A DNA stretch of 64,000 nucleotides from Nocardioides renjunii (GCF_034661175.1 NZ_CP141058.1:1984001-2048000); one strand, 5' to 3'; shown: positions 26,929 through 36,647, counted from the first letter of the stretch. Made by a program: numbers and translations. Notes: generated by a model not told the origin, from the sequence alone.

Positions 26929-28833
26929 ATGGCACTCCTCGACTCGATCGCGTCACCGCGCGACCTCCGCGACCTCTCGGCGGAGCAGCTGGACGAGCTG
27001 GCCGCGGAGATCCGCGACCTGATGATCCGCACGGTGGCGACCAACTCCGGTCACCTCGGGCCCAACCTGGGCGTCGTGGAGCTGACGCTGGCCATCCACC
27101 GGGTCTTCGACTCCCCGCACGACCGTGTCGTCTTCGACACCGGGCACCAGTCCTACGTCCACAAGCTCGTCACCGGGCGCCACGTCGGCTTCGGAACCCT
27201 GCGCAAGGAGGGCGGCGTCAGCGGCTACCCCAGCCAGGCCGAGTCCGAGCACGACATCGTCGAGAACTCCCACGCCTCCACCTCGCTGTCCTACGCCGAC
27301 GGGCTCGCCAAGGCCTACGCCATCAAGGGCGAGGACCGGCACGTCGTGGCCGTCATCGGTGACGGTGCGCTCACCGGCGGCATGGCCTGGGAGGCGCTCA
27401 ACAACATCGCCATCGCGCAGAACAGCCGCCTGGTGATCGTGGTCAACGACAACGAGCGGTCCTACACCCCGACGATCGGCGGGCTCGCGACCGCGCTGAC
27501 CTCGCTGCGCACCAACCCCCGCTACGAGCAGGTCCTCGACCTGGTCAAGAAGCGGCTCAACGCCGTGCCCGGCGTCGGCCACGCGGCCTACGACGCGCTG
27601 CACGCGGTGAAGAAGGGCATGAAGGACGCCCTGGCGCCCCAGGGCCTGTTCGAGGACCTGGGCCTCAAGTACGTCGGTCCGGTCGACGGCCACGACCGCG
27701 CCGCCATGGAGCAGGCGCTCACCCACGCCAAGAAGTTCAACGGCCCCGTGATCGTGCACGCGATCACCCGCAAGGGCCAGGGCTACGACCCGGCGCTGCG
27801 GCACGAGGCCGACCAGTTCCACGCCCCCGGCCCCTTCGACGTCCAGACGGGCGCGGAGAAGCCCAAGGGCAAGATCTGGACCGACCACTTCTCCGAGGCC
27901 ATCGTCGAGCTGGGCGCCCGCCGCGAGGACGTCGTGGCCATCACCGCCGCGATGATGCACCCGGTCGGGCTCGACGTCTTCGCCGCGACCTACCCCGAGC
28001 GCACCTTCGACGTCGGCATCGCCGAGCAGCACGCCGTCACGTCGGCCGCCGGCCTGGCGATGGGTGGGCTGCACCCGGTGTTCGCGGTCTACGCGACCTT
28101 CCTCAACCGGGCCTTCGACCAGGTCCTCATGGACGTCGCGCTGCACAAGTGCGGCGTCACCTTCGTGCTCGACCGCTCCGGCGTCACCGGTGACGACGGC
28201 GCCAGCCACAACGGCATGTGGGACATGTCGATGCTCCAGGTGGTCCCGGGCCTGCGCCTCGCCGCCCCGCGCGACGTCACGCGCCTGCACGAGCTCCTCG
28301 ACGAAGCCGTGCAGGTCGACGACGCCCCGACGGTGGTCCGGTTCCCCAAGGGCCCGCCGCCCGCCGACATCCCCGCCCTCGACCGTGTCGGCGGTGTCGA
28401 CGTGCTCGTCCGCGAGGGCGAGCAGGACGTGCTCGTCGTGGCGGTCGGATCCATGGGCACCACCGCGGTCGAGGTCGCCTCCCGTCTCACCGCCCAGGGC
28501 ATCGGCGTGACCGTCGTCGACCCGCGGTGGGTCAAGCCGGTCGACCCGGCCGTCATCGACCTGGCCCGCGAGCACCGGCTCGTCGTGAGCATCGAGGACA
28601 ACGGGCGCGTCGGCGGCTGCGGTGCCGTGCTCCTGCAGACCCTCAACGACGAGGGCGTGCACACGCCGTTCCGGCTGCACGGGATCCCGCAGGAGTTCCT
28701 CGACCACGCCAAGCGCGACGCGATCCTCACCCGCATCGGCCTGGACGCGCAGACCATCGCCCGCGCCATCGTCGAGGACGTCACCGCGCTCGACGAGGGT
28801 GTCACGCTGGTCGAGGTCGACCACCCCGCCTGA
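26929..28833 (+). CDS. dxs: 1-deoxy-D-xylulose-5-phosphate synthase
   Basis: 634 residues, usual family length. N-terminal signature [24 protein letters not shown]-binding [16 protein letters not shown] (about 144-159), catalytic [15 protein letters not shown], and the second-half motifs [17 protein letters not shown] and [17 protein letters not shown]. It condenses pyruvate and glyceraldehyde-3-phosphate to DXP, the first step of the MEP isoprenoid pathway, in the cytoplasm. No other MEP gene is nearby. It has its own leaderless-type promoter. Confidence 0.96.
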   Translation: MALLDSIASPRDLRDLSAEQLDELAAEIRDLMIRTVATNSGHLGPNLGVVELTLAIHRVFDSPHDRVVFDTGHQSYVHKLVTGRHVGFGTLRKEGGVSGYPSQAESEHDIVENSHASTSLSYADGLAKAYAIKGEDRHVVAVIGDGALTGGMAWEALNNIAIAQNSRLVIVVNDNERSYTPTIGGLATALTSLRTNPRYEQVLDLVKKRLNAVPGVGHAAYDALHAVKKGMKDALAPQGLFEDLGLKYVGPVDGHDRAAMEQALTHAKKFNGPVIVHAITRKGQGYDPALRHEADQFHAPGPFDVQTGAEKPKGKIWTDHFSEAIVELGARREDVVAITAAMMHPVGLDVFAATYPERTFDVGIAEQHAVTSAAGLAMGGLHPVFAVYATFLNRAFDQVLMDVALHKCGVTFVLDRSGVTGDDGASHNGMWDMSMLQVVPGLRLAAPRDVTRLHELLDEAVQVDDAPTVVRFPKGPPPADIPALDRVGGVDVLVREGEQDVLVVAVGSMGTTAVEVASRLTAQGIGVTVVDPRWVKPVDPAVIDLAREHRLVVSIEDNGRVGGCGAVLLQTLNDEGVHTPFRLHGIPQEFLDHAKRDAILTRIGLDAQTIARAIVEDVTALDEGVTLVEVDHPA

Positions 28834-28863
28834 CCTGACTCGACGGTAACGACGGCAGCCGCC

Positions 28864-28869
28864 TAGGTT
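28864..28869 (+). promoter_or_regulatory. -10 box TAGGTT of the amino-acid permease gene
   Basis: TAGGTT, 6 bases before ATG 28876, no Shine-Dalgarno. Confidence 0.55.
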
Positions 28870-28875
28870 GCTGGC

Positions 28876-30381
28876 ATGAGCCTGTTCCGCACCAAGTCAG
28901 TCGAGCAGTCGATCGCCGAGACGGAGGAACCGGAGCACCGGCTCAAGAAGAACCTCGGAGCCCTCGACCTGACGATCTTCGGCGTCGGCGTGATCATCGG
29001 CGCCGGCATCTTCGTCTACACCGGGCTCGTGGCGGCGACCAACGCCGGGCCCGCGATCGCCCTGTCGTTCCTCATCGCCGGCCTGGCCTGCGCGCTCGCG
29101 GCCCTCTGCTACGCCGAGTTCGCCTCGACCGTGCCGGTCGCCGGCAGCGCGTACACGTTCAGCTACGCCACGTTCGGCGAGCTGGTCGCCTGGATCATCG
29201 GCTGGGACCTCGTCCTCGAGTTCACCGTGGGGGCCTCGGCGCTCGCCGCCGGGTTCTCCGGCTACCTGCAGAACGTCCTCGAGGGCACGCCCCTCGAGGT
29301 GCCCGAGTCCCTCGCCTCGGCGAGCGACGGCGTGGTGAACCTGCCGGCCGTGCTCATCGCCCTGCTCGTCACCGCGGTGCTCATCGGCGGGATCAAGCTC
29401 TCCAGCCGGATCAATCAGGTCATCGTCGCGATCAAGCTGGCCGTCGTCGGCCTGGTCATCGTGATGGGGGTCGGCTACATCAAGACGGCCAACTACTCGC
29501 CGTTCATCCCCGAGAGCCAGCCGACCGGCGGCGGCGAGGCCGACTTCTGGAAGTCGCCGCTCATCACCACGATCTTCGGGCTCGAGCCCGCCGTGTTCGG
29601 CATCGGGGGAGTGATCGCCGGCGCGGCCATCGTCTTCTTCGCCTTCATCGGCTTCGACGTGGTCGCCACGACCGCCGAGGAGACCCGCAACCCCCAGCGC
29701 GACGTCCCGATCGGCATCCTCGGCTCGCTCGCGATCGTCACGGTGCTCTACATCGCCGTGTGCCTGGTGATCACCGGCATGCAGTCCTACCAGGACATCG
29801 ACCCCGACGACGCCGCCCCGCTCGCCACGGCCTTCGACCAGGCGGGGGTCGAGTGGATCGGCAACGTGATCTCGGTCGGGGCCACCATCGGCCTCACCGT
29901 CGTCGTGCTGATCCTGATGATGGGGCAGACGCGCGTCGCCTTCGCGATGGCGCGCGACGGCCTGCTGCCGCGGTCGCTGGCCAAGGTGCACCCCAGGTTC
30001 GGCACGCCCTACCGGATCACCGCGATCACCGGCATCGGCGTCGCGCTGCTGTCCGGCTTCGTCGACTTCGCCACGCTCGGCGACCTGGTGAGCATCGGCA
30101 CCCTCTTCGCGTTCGTCCTGGTCAGCGTCGGGGTCCTCGTGCTGCGGCGCACCCGTCCGGACCTGCCGCGCGCCTTCCGCACGCCCGCGGTCGGGCTGAT
30201 CGCGACGCTCTCGGTGCTGCTCTGCTTCTACCTGATGCTCAACCTCATCGGCGAGACCTGGGTCCGCTTCCTCATCTGGATGGCCATCGGCCTGGTCGTC
30301 TACTTCGTCTACGGCCGCTCGCACAGCCGCCTCGGCCGGGGCGAGACCCTCGGGCTGTCCGACGCCGACCGCACCGCCTGA
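28876..30381 (+). CDS. APC-family amino-acid permease (CAT type)
   Basis: 501 residues with about 12-13 membrane helices. The first helix carries the unwound APC substrate motif GVGVIIGAGIFVYTG (about 36-50) and helix 6 the FFAFIGFDVVATTAEETRNPQRDVPIGI signature of cationic-amino-acid transporters (YfnA/GkApcT-like). Import of a neutral or cationic amino acid is likely; the substrate is not fixed. The stop codon TGA is the first part of the 31-base palindromic repeat array that follows and probably terminates this message. Confidence 0.88.
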   Translation: MSLFRTKSVEQSIAETEEPEHRLKKNLGALDLTIFGVGVIIGAGIFVYTGLVAATNAGPAIALSFLIAGLACALAALCYAEFASTVPVAGSAYTFSYATFGELVAWIIGWDLVLEFTVGASALAAGFSGYLQNVLEGTPLEVPESLASASDGVVNLPAVLIALLVTAVLIGGIKLSSRINQVIVAIKLAVVGLVIVMGVGYIKTANYSPFIPESQPTGGGEADFWKSPLITTIFGLEPAVFGIGGVIAGAAIVFFAFIGFDVVATTAEETRNPQRDVPIGILGSLAIVTVLYIAVCLVITGMQSYQDIDPDDAAPLATAFDQAGVEWIGNVISVGATIGLTVVVLILMMGQTRVAFAMARDGLLPRSLAKVHPRFGTPYRITAITGIGVALLSGFVDFATLGDLVSIGTLFAFVLVSVGVLVLRRTRPDLPRAFRTPAVGLIATLSVLLCFYLMLNLIGETWVRFLIWMAIGLVVYFVYGRSHSRLGRGETLGLSDADRTA

Positions 30382-30485
30382 CCGGGCGGTTCCTGCCCGT
30401 CCCGGACGCCGACCGGGCACTTCCTGCCCGTCCCGGACGCCGACCGGGCACTTCCTGCCCGTGATGGGGCAGGAAGTGCCCGGTC
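30380..30485. repeat. 31-base tandem repeat ending in a 19-bp perfect hairpin
   Basis: Unit starts at 30380, 30411 and 30442, exactly 31 bases apart, each opening GACCGGGCACTTCCTGCCC (the first copy has GGTT for ACTT) followed by CGTCCCGGACGC in the first two. The third copy (30442-30460) is answered by its perfect reverse complement at 30467-30485 across a 6-base loop GTGATG. The 19-bp stem should be a strong bidirectional terminator between the permease and the convergent fadB-like gene. The first unit overlaps the permease stop codon. A related array lies at 39411. Confidence 0.85.
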
Positions 30486-30518
30486 AGCCGTCTGATCGTG
30501 ACCGGTGCGCGCGGTGGA

Positions 30519-32606
30519 TCAGTGGAACCGCTGGCCGGTCGCCTTCTCCGAGATGCCGGCGACGTCGAGCAGGAACGTCAGGCCGCCGTTCCAGAACGAG
30601 AAGCCGGCGCCGGTGATCATCGCCAGGTCGATGTCCTGGGGAGCGGCGACGACTCCCTCGTCGAGCATGAGCCGCGCCTCCTCGGCGAGGCCGGACAGCG
30701 TCCGCTCGCGGACCTCCTCGGCGGTCAGCACCACCGGGTCGGCGGGCTTCTCCAGGAGCGCCTCGACCTCGGGGTCGAGGGCGCCGTCGGGTCCGTAGTA
30801 GGCCGTCTTCCTCGCCGCCACGATCCGCTCGAGGGCGGGGGAGACGTAGAAGCGGTCCGGGAACGCGCCACTGAGCGTCTCGTTGTTGTGCAGCGCGATG
30901 GCCGGGCCGACGAGCGACAGCAGCACGAAGGGCGGCATCGGTGCGATGCCGGCGAAGGCGTTGTCGGCCACCTCGACCGGCGTGCCCTCGTCGACGATCC
31001 GGCCGACCTCGCTCATGAACCGCCCGAGCAGCCGGTTGACGATGAAGGACGGGCTGTCGTTGACCAGGATGGTCGTCTTCTTCAGCGCCTTGCCGGTGGC
31101 GAAGGCGGTGGCCAGCGTCGCGTCGTCAGTCGCCTCGCCCTTGACGATCTCGAGCAGCGGCATCACCGCGACGGGGTTGAAGAAGTGGAAGCCGACGACC
31201 CGCTCGGGGTGCTCGAGGTCCGACGCCATCTCCGTGATTGACAGCGAGGACGTGTTGGTGGCCAGCACGCACTCGGGGGAGACGACCTTCTCCACGTCGG
31301 CGAAGACGGTCTTCTTGACCGCCATCTCCTCGAAGACGGCCTCGATCACGAAGTCGGCGTCGCCGAACGCGACCTGCTTGTCGGTCTCGCCGGAGACCAG
31401 CGCCTTGTGCCGGTTGGCCTTGTCCTGGCTGATCCGGCCCTTGGCCAGCAGCTTGTCGATCTCGGCGTGGACGTAGGCGACGCCCTTGTCGGCCCGCTCC
31501 TGGTCGAGGTCGGTCAGCACGACCGGCACCTCGAGGCGGCGCACGAACAGCAGCGCGAGCTGGCTGGCCATCAGGCCGGCACCCAGGATGCCGACCTTGG
31601 TGACCGGTCGCGCGAGCGACTTGTCGGGGGCGCCGGCGGGACGCTTGGCCCGCTTCTGCACCAGGTCGAAGGAGTAGAGCGAGGCCAGCAGCTCCGCCGT
31701 CTGCGACAGCGCGTGGAGGGCGTCGTCCTCGGCGGCGAAGCCCGCGTCACGGTCGGTGTGGCGTGCGGCGGCGATCAGCTCGACGGCCTTCGCGGCGGCC
31801 GGGGAGCCGCCACCGGTCCGGGAGGCCACGATGCCCTCGGCCCGCCTGATCGCGGCGTCCCACGCGTCGCCGCGGTCGACCTCGGGCCGCTCCACGGTCG
31901 TCTCGCCGCGCAGCACCGAGGCCGCCCACAGCAGCGACTGCTCGAGGAAGTCGGCGCCGTTGAAGACCGCGTCGGCCAGCCCGAGGTCGTACGCCGCCTG
32001 CCCGCCCAGCGTCTTGCCCTGGTTGAGCGGGTTCTCGAGGATCAGGGTCACGGCCTTGTCCGCACCGACCAGGTTGGGCACCAGCCACGCGCCACCCCAG
32101 CCCGGGACCAGGCCGAGCATGACCTCGGGCAGGCCGAGCGCGGGGGCGGAGTCCATGACGGTGCGGTAGGTGCAGTGCAGCGCCACCTCCAGGCCGCCGC
32201 CGAGGGCGAGGCCGTTGATGAGCCCGAACGACGGCTTGCCGCCGTCCTGCAGCTTGCGGAAGACCGCGTGCCCGAGCTCCGCCACGATGCGTACGGCGTC
32301 GGGGCCGCCGCCCTGGATGGAGGTGAGGTCGGCGCCGGCGGCCAGGATGAACGGCTTGCCGGTGACGGCGATCGCGTCGACGGTGTCGTCGGCGAGGGCG
32401 GCGTCGATGGCCTCGTCGAGCGAGAGCAGCGACGCGGGGCCGAAGGTGTTCGGCCTGGTGTGGTCCTCGCCGTTGTCGAGGGTGATCAGGCCGAACGTCG
32501 CCCCGGGCAGGGTGACCGTGCGCAGGTGCGCGCGGGTGACGCGCTCGGCGTCGGAGACGATCGTCCGGGCGCGCTCGACGATGCTGGGGTCGTGGGGGGT
32601 GCTCAC
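30519..32606 (-). CDS. Fatty-acid oxidation multifunctional protein (enoyl-CoA hydratase / 3-hydroxyacyl-CoA dehydrogenase)
   Basis: 695 residues from a GTG overlapping the thiolase stop. N-terminal crotonase domain (about 20-250; KPFILAAGADLTSI, LINGLALGGGLEVALHC, LPEVMLGLVPGWGG), then the NAD-binding 3-hydroxyacyl-CoA dehydrogenase domain (VGILGAGLMASQLALLFVRR near 340; HFFNPVAVMPLLEIVKG) and two C-terminal domains. It carries out the middle two steps of beta-oxidation in complex with a thiolase. The upstream coupled gene is that thiolase, so the two form a FadAB-like unit. Ends near the repeat hairpin. Confidence 0.92.
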   Translation of the reverse strand: MSTPHDPSIVERARTIVSDAERVTRAHLRTVTLPGATFGLITLDNGEDHTRPNTFGPASLLSLDEAIDAALADDTVDAIAVTGKPFILAAGADLTSIQGGGPDAVRIVAELGHAVFRKLQDGGKPSFGLINGLALGGGLEVALHCTYRTVMDSAPALGLPEVMLGLVPGWGGAWLVPNLVGADKAVTLILENPLNQGKTLGGQAAYDLGLADAVFNGADFLEQSLLWAASVLRGETTVERPEVDRGDAWDAAIRRAEGIVASRTGGGSPAAAKAVELIAAARHTDRDAGFAAEDDALHALSQTAELLASLYSFDLVQKRAKRPAGAPDKSLARPVTKVGILGAGLMASQLALLFVRRLEVPVVLTDLDQERADKGVAYVHAEIDKLLAKGRISQDKANRHKALVSGETDKQVAFGDADFVIEAVFEEMAVKKTVFADVEKVVSPECVLATNTSSLSITEMASDLEHPERVVGFHFFNPVAVMPLLEIVKGEATDDATLATAFATGKALKKTTILVNDSPSFIVNRLLGRFMSEVGRIVDEGTPVEVADNAFAGIAPMPPFVLLSLVGPAIALHNNETLSGAFPDRFYVSPALERIVAARKTAYYGPDGALDPEVEALLEKPADPVVLTAEEVRERTLSGLAEEARLMLDEGVVAAPQDIDLAMITGAGFSFWNGGLTFLLDVAGISEKATGQRFH

Positions 32607-33820
32607 TCGGTGTCTCCCGTCGAGTCGTCCGAACCGTTCCAGTGCGGGTTCTCCCAGATCACGGTGCCGCCCATGCCGATGCCGATGCACATGGTCGTGA
32701 GGCCGTAGCGGACCTCCGGTCGCCCCTCGAACGCCCTCGCGAGCTGGTTCATCAGGCGTACGCCGGACGAGGCCAGAGGGTGGCCCATCGCGATCGCGCC
32801 GCCGTAGGGGTTCACGCGCTCGTCGTCGTCGGCGATGCCGAAGTGCTCGAGGAACGCCAGCACCTGCACGGCGAAGGCCTCGTTGACCTCGAAGGCCTCG
32901 ATGTCGTCGATCGTGAGGCCGGCGAGGCGCAGCGCCTTCTCGGTGGCCGGGATCGGGCCGGCGCCCATGACCTCGGGCTCGACGCCGACGAAGGCGTAGG
33001 TCACCAGGCGCATCTTGACCGGGAGGCCGAGGTCGCGGGCGGTCTCCTCGTCGGCGAGCAGCGCGGCGGTCGCGCCGTCGTTGATGCCGGCGGCGTTGCC
33101 CGCGGTCACGTTGCCGTGCGAGCGGAACGGCGTCTTGAGGCCGGCGAGCGACTCCATGGTCGTCTCGGGGCGCATCGGCTCGTCGGTGGTGGCCAGGCCC
33201 CAGCCGGCCTCGGCGGAGCGGGTCGCCACGGGCACGAGGTCCGGCTGGATGAGCCCGGCGTCGTAGGCCGCCTTGGTCTTCTGCTGGCTGCGGACGGCGT
33301 AGGCGTCCACGCGCTGCTTGGTGATCGTGGGGTAGCGGTCGTGGAGGTTCTCGGCCGTCTTGCCCATCACGAGGGCGTCGGGGTTGACGATCCGCTCGGA
33401 GAGGATCCGCGGGTTGGGGTCAACGCCCTCGCCCATCGGGTGGCGGCCCATGTGCTCCACGCCGCCGGCGATGGCGACGTCGTAGGCACCGAAGGCGATG
33501 CCCGACGCGGTGTTGGTGACCGCGGTCATCGCACCGGCGCACATGCGGTCGATGGAGTAGCCCGGCACGCTCTGGGGCAGGCCGGCGAGCAGCGCGGCGG
33601 TGCGGCCGAGGGTGAGGCCCTGGTCGCCGATCTGGGTGGTGGCGGCGATGGCCACCTCGTCGACCCGCTCGGGCGGCAGGGACGGGTTGCGGCGCATCAG
33701 CTCGCGGATGGACTTGATGACGAGGTCGTCGGCACGTGTCTCGGCGTACTGGCCCTTGGCCTTGCCGAACGGGGTGCGGACGCCGTCGACGAAGACGACC
33801 TCACGCTGTGGACGGGACAC
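32603..33820 (-). CDS. Acetyl-CoA C-acyltransferase (3-ketoacyl-CoA thiolase)
   Basis: 405 residues. The nucleophilic cysteine lies in DRMCAGAM (about residue 94), the catalytic His in GGAIAMGHPLASSG, and the second Cys in TTMCIGIGMGG. It cleaves 3-ketoacyl-CoA to acetyl-CoA and a shortened acyl-CoA, the last step of beta-oxidation. GTG start has a GGGAG about 8 bases upstream. A palindrome GTTACC-CCTC-GGTAAC sits 38 bases upstream within the promoter zone, likely an operator. First gene of the operon with the fadB-like gene (GTGA overlap). Confidence 0.93.
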   Translation of the reverse strand: MSRPQREVVFVDGVRTPFGKAKGQYAETRADDLVIKSIRELMRRNPSLPPERVDEVAIAATTQIGDQGLTLGRTAALLAGLPQSVPGYSIDRMCAGAMTAVTNTASGIAFGAYDVAIAGGVEHMGRHPMGEGVDPNPRILSERIVNPDALVMGKTAENLHDRYPTITKQRVDAYAVRSQQKTKAAYDAGLIQPDLVPVATRSAEAGWGLATTDEPMRPETTMESLAGLKTPFRSHGNVTAGNAAGINDGATAALLADEETARDLGLPVKMRLVTYAFVGVEPEVMGAGPIPATEKALRLAGLTIDDIEAFEVNEAFAVQVLAFLEHFGIADDDERVNPYGGAIAMGHPLASSGVRLMNQLARAFEGRPEVRYGLTTMCIGIGMGGTVIWENPHWNGSDDSTGDTE

Positions 33821-33857
33821 TGGCTACTCCCAGGCTCGGGGAACGGGGCGCGATCAG

Positions 33858-33873
33858 GTTACCCCTCGGTAAC
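33858..33873. promoter_or_regulatory. Palindromic operator GTTACCCCTCGGTAAC before the thiolase operon
   Basis: Perfect 6-base arms with a 4-base centre. On the minus strand TAACCT within it could be the -10 of the thiolase operon, so a bound repressor would mask the promoter. TetR-type regulators of fatty-acid genes use sites of this size, but which regulator binds is unknown. Confidence 0.55.
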
Positions 33874-33924
33874 AATGCCTGCCCACGAGGGCGGGTGTGT
33901 GTCAGGTCACTCGGGCCCGGTCAC

Positions 33925-33930
33925 TAGGCT
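33925..33930 (+). promoter_or_regulatory. -10 box TAGGCT of the PAC2 gene
   Basis: TAGGCT, 6 bases before ATG 33937, no Shine-Dalgarno; leaderless. Confidence 0.55.
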
Positions 33931-33936
33931 GACGCC

Positions 33937-34884
33937 ATGGCCGAACGACTCGTGCACATCGTCGACGATGCCGAGGTGCTGGCCGACGCCGGTGACCTCA
34001 CGCTGGTCGTCGTGCTCACCGGATTCCTCGACGCGGGCAAGTCGGCCGAGCTCGCGGCGTCCCACCTCGCGGAGCTGTCCGACGGCAAGGTCGTGGCGAC
34101 CTTCGACGTCGACTCGCTCCACGACTACCGCGCCCGCCGCCCACCGATGTCGTTCGTGCGTGACCACTACGCCGACTACGAGGCCCCGCGGCTCGTCGTG
34201 CGCGCGCTGCGCGACACCGGCGGTACGCCGTTCCTGCTGCTCGCGGGGCCCGAGCCCGACATCCGGTGGGAGGCCTTCATCCGTGCCGTGCGTGAGGTCG
34301 TCGAGCACTTCGGCGTCTCGCGCACCGTGAGCCTGGGTGCCGTGCCCATGGCCGTGCCGCACACCCGTCCCATCGCGATCACCCCGCACGCCAACCGTCC
34401 CGACCTGGTCCCGGGCGAGAGCCCGTGGCAGGGCGAGCTGCGGGTGCCGGCGAGCGCGCAGGCGCTGCTGGAGCTGCGGCTGGGGGAGTGGGGCCTCGAC
34501 GCCCTCGGGTTCGTCGCGCACATCCCGCACTACCTCGCGCAGATGGAGTACCCCCAGGCCGCGCTCGTGCTGCTCGAGCACCTGGAGATCGGCGGGCACC
34601 TCACCATCGACCTCGGCGAGCTGCGCGAGGCCGCCGAGATCACCGAGACCGAGGTCGACCGCTACCTGTCCTCCCACGACGAGGTCGGCGAGGTCGTGCG
34701 CGGGCTCGAGCAGCAGTACGACTCCTTCCGCGAGGCGGAGGCGGCCGGCTCGTCGCTGCTCGCCGGCGACGGCCCGCTGCCCACGGGCGAGGAGATCGGC
34801 AGCGCCTTCGAGGCGTTCCTCGCCGACCTCGACGACTCCAAGGGCGAGGGCGAGGACCCGGCCGCCGGCTGGGAGGACCGCTGA
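33937..34884 (+). CDS. PAC2 family protein (proteasome-assembly-chaperone-like)
   Basis: 315 residues. PAC2 fold: LTLVVVLTGFLDAGKSAELAASHL (about 22-45), VATFDVDSLHDYRARRPPM, then LLLAGPEPDIRWEAFIRAV and LGFVAHIPHYLAQMEYPQAA. Actinobacterial PAC2 proteins occur together with the 20S proteasome but their role as assembly factors is not proven; there is no proteasome gene in this window. An acidic C-terminal tail (about 280-315) is likely disordered. It overlaps tesB by one base (TGATG), so the two are co-translated. Confidence 0.85.
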   Translation: MAERLVHIVDDAEVLADAGDLTLVVVLTGFLDAGKSAELAASHLAELSDGKVVATFDVDSLHDYRARRPPMSFVRDHYADYEAPRLVVRALRDTGGTPFLLLAGPEPDIRWEAFIRAVREVVEHFGVSRTVSLGAVPMAVPHTRPIAITPHANRPDLVPGESPWQGELRVPASAQALLELRLGEWGLDALGFVAHIPHYLAQMEYPQAALVLLEHLEIGGHLTIDLGELREAAEITETEVDRYLSSHDEVGEVVRGLEQQYDSFREAEAAGSSLLAGDGPLPTGEEIGSAFEAFLADLDDSKGEGEDPAAGWEDR

Positions 34885-35753
34885 TGGCCGGCAGTGCCGA
34901 GGAGCTGGCCGGCCTGCTCGACCTCGAGCGGCTCGAGGTCGACCTCTTCCGGGGTGCGCAGGCGAAGACCTCGCGCCAGCGGGTCTTCGGCGGGCAGGTG
35001 GCCGCCCAGGCCGTCGTGGCCGCGACCCGCAGCGTGGACGGCGACTTCGTGCTGCACTCGCTCCACTCCTACTTCCTCCGCCCGGGCGACACCTCGGTCC
35101 CGATCGTCTACGACGTCGAGCGCATCCGCGACGGCCGCTCCTTCGTCACCCGCCGGGTGTCCGCGCGTCAGCACGGCCGGCCGATCTACTACATGACGGC
35201 CAACTTCCAGGTCCCCGAGCCGGGCCTCGAGCACCAGGACCGGATGCCCGACGTGGTCCCGCCCGAGCAGGGGTTCCCGCTGGTCGAGCTGGCCCGGGCA
35301 CAGGGCCCGGAGACGGCCGAGCACTGGGAGCGGGAGTGGTCGGCGCTCGACGTGCGACACGTCGGCATGACCGGCCAGGGCATCGACGAGGACGCCGAGC
35401 ACGCCGCGCGCGCCCGGCTGTGGATCAAGGTGGACGGTGCCCTCTCCGACGACCCCACGACGCAGGCGGCGGCGTTCACCTACGCCAGCGACCTGACGCT
35501 GCTCGGCGCCGCGCTCGTGCCGCACGGCATCAACATCGCCTCGCCCAAGCTGCAGCCCGCCTCGCTCGACCACACCATCTGGTTCCACCGGCCGTTCCGG
35601 GCCGACGAGTGGTGGCTCTACGACCAGTTCTCGCCGTTCGCCGGGGGAGCGCGTGGGCTGGCGCTCGCACGGGTGTTCACGCAGTCGGGCGAGCTGGTGG
35701 CCACCGTCGCGCAGGAGGGTCTGATCCGCCTGCGCGACGGTCGCACACGGTGA
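34884..35753 (+). CDS. tesB: Acyl-CoA thioesterase II
   Basis: 289 residues forming the double-hotdog TesB fold. N-terminal half: RVFGGQVAAQAVVAATRSV and LHSLHSYFLRPGD; C-terminal half: SLDHTIWFHRPFRADEWWLYDQFSPFAGGARGLALARVFT (shown in parts). The catalytic Asp/Thr/Gln triad region LDHTIWFHR is intact. It hydrolyses medium- and long-chain acyl-CoA to free acid and CoA. ATG 34884 overlaps the PAC2 stop by one base. It fits the surrounding fatty-acid genes. Confidence 0.92.
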   Translation: MAGSAEELAGLLDLERLEVDLFRGAQAKTSRQRVFGGQVAAQAVVAATRSVDGDFVLHSLHSYFLRPGDTSVPIVYDVERIRDGRSFVTRRVSARQHGRPIYYMTANFQVPEPGLEHQDRMPDVVPPEQGFPLVELARAQGPETAEHWEREWSALDVRHVGMTGQGIDEDAEHAARARLWIKVDGALSDDPTTQAAAFTYASDLTLLGAALVPHGINIASPKLQPASLDHTIWFHRPFRADEWWLYDQFSPFAGGARGLALARVFTQSGELVATVAQEGLIRLRDGRTR

Positions 35754-35765
35754 CGGAGCAGCGGC

Positions 35766-36647
35766 TCAGGCCGAGGTCGTACGCCCCACCAGGTGCGGCG
35801 AGGCGTCGCGCGGGCTGGTGACCGCGAAGGCCCAGCCGTCGGCCTCGCGGCGCGCGGCGTACGCCACGGTGCCGGGGAGCAGGACCGGCTTCTTGAACGC
35901 CACCTCGACCGTGACGGCTTCGGGCAGCCGGTTCTCGATCGCCGCCACCGAGCGGGCCTTGGTCCACATGCCGTGGGCGATCTGCCGCGGGAAGCCGAGC
36001 GCCTTCGCGGTCAGCGGCCAGAGGTGGATCGGGTTGGCGTCGCCGGACACCCCGGCGTAGGTGCGGCCCAGGTCGGCCGGCAGCCGCCACTCCACGCCGC
36101 CGGTCGGCGCGTCCGGCAGCGTCAGGCCGGCGCCCGGCTCGCCGTCGGTCGTGTGCCCGCGCCGGAGGTAGGTCGAGGTCGACTCCCAGGCCGTCCCACC
36201 ACCGGCGGAGACGGTGGTGACGAAGTCGAGGAGGACGCCCTTGGCGTGCGGGCGGGGGGTGCCGGCGGCGGTCGTGACGTCGACCTCCTCGCCGACGCCG
36301 ATCGCGCGGTGGGCGGTGATCGTGTTCTCCACGTGCACCAGCCCGACGGCGGGGTAGGGGAAGGCCGGGTCGGCCATGATCGCGGTGTGCAGCGGGAACG
36401 CCAGCAGGTGCGGGTAGGTGAGGGGTACGACGTCCTTGCGCGGGAAGCCGCACACCGCGGCGTACGCGTCGACGCGGGCGCGCTGCACCGCGACGCCCCG
36501 GCGGGACCAGGTGAGGCCGCCGAACTGATCCGCCGGGCGCTTGCGCACGCCCGGCAGCCGGTTGACCACGGGCAGGGCGGGCAGGGCGGCGCGGACGAGC
36601 GTCGTGATGCCCCCCGGCTCGCCGTCGAGCGTCCTCGTGCCCGGCAT
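35766..36647 (-). CDS. MaoC-like 3-hydroxyacyl-thioester dehydratase (HtdX-like)
   Basis: 293 residues, two hotdog modules. The C-terminal module contains the hydratase-2 motif YAGVSGDANPIHLWPLTAKALGFPRQIAHGMW, with the catalytic Asp and His. The N-terminal module carries FPLHTAIMADPAFPYPAVGLVHVENT. It dehydrates (R)-3-hydroxyacyl thioesters. The order here, MaoC gene directly after a high-molecular-weight fabG4 and divergent from fadA2, copies the M. tuberculosis Rv0241c(htdX)-Rv0242c(fabG4)-Rv0243(fadA2) arrangement. One-base overlap (TGATG) with fabG4. Confidence 0.88.
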   Translation of the reverse strand: MPGTRTLDGEPGGITTLVRAALPALPVVNRLPGVRKRPADQFGGLTWSRRGVAVQRARVDAYAAVCGFPRKDVVPLTYPHLLAFPLHTAIMADPAFPYPAVGLVHVENTITAHRAIGVGEEVDVTTAAGTPRPHAKGVLLDFVTTVSAGGGTAWESTSTYLRRGHTTDGEPGAGLTLPDAPTGGVEWRLPADLGRTYAGVSGDANPIHLWPLTAKALGFPRQIAHGMWTKARSVAAIENRLPEAVTVEVAFKKPVLLPGTVAYAARREADGWAFAVTSPRDASPHLVGRTTSA

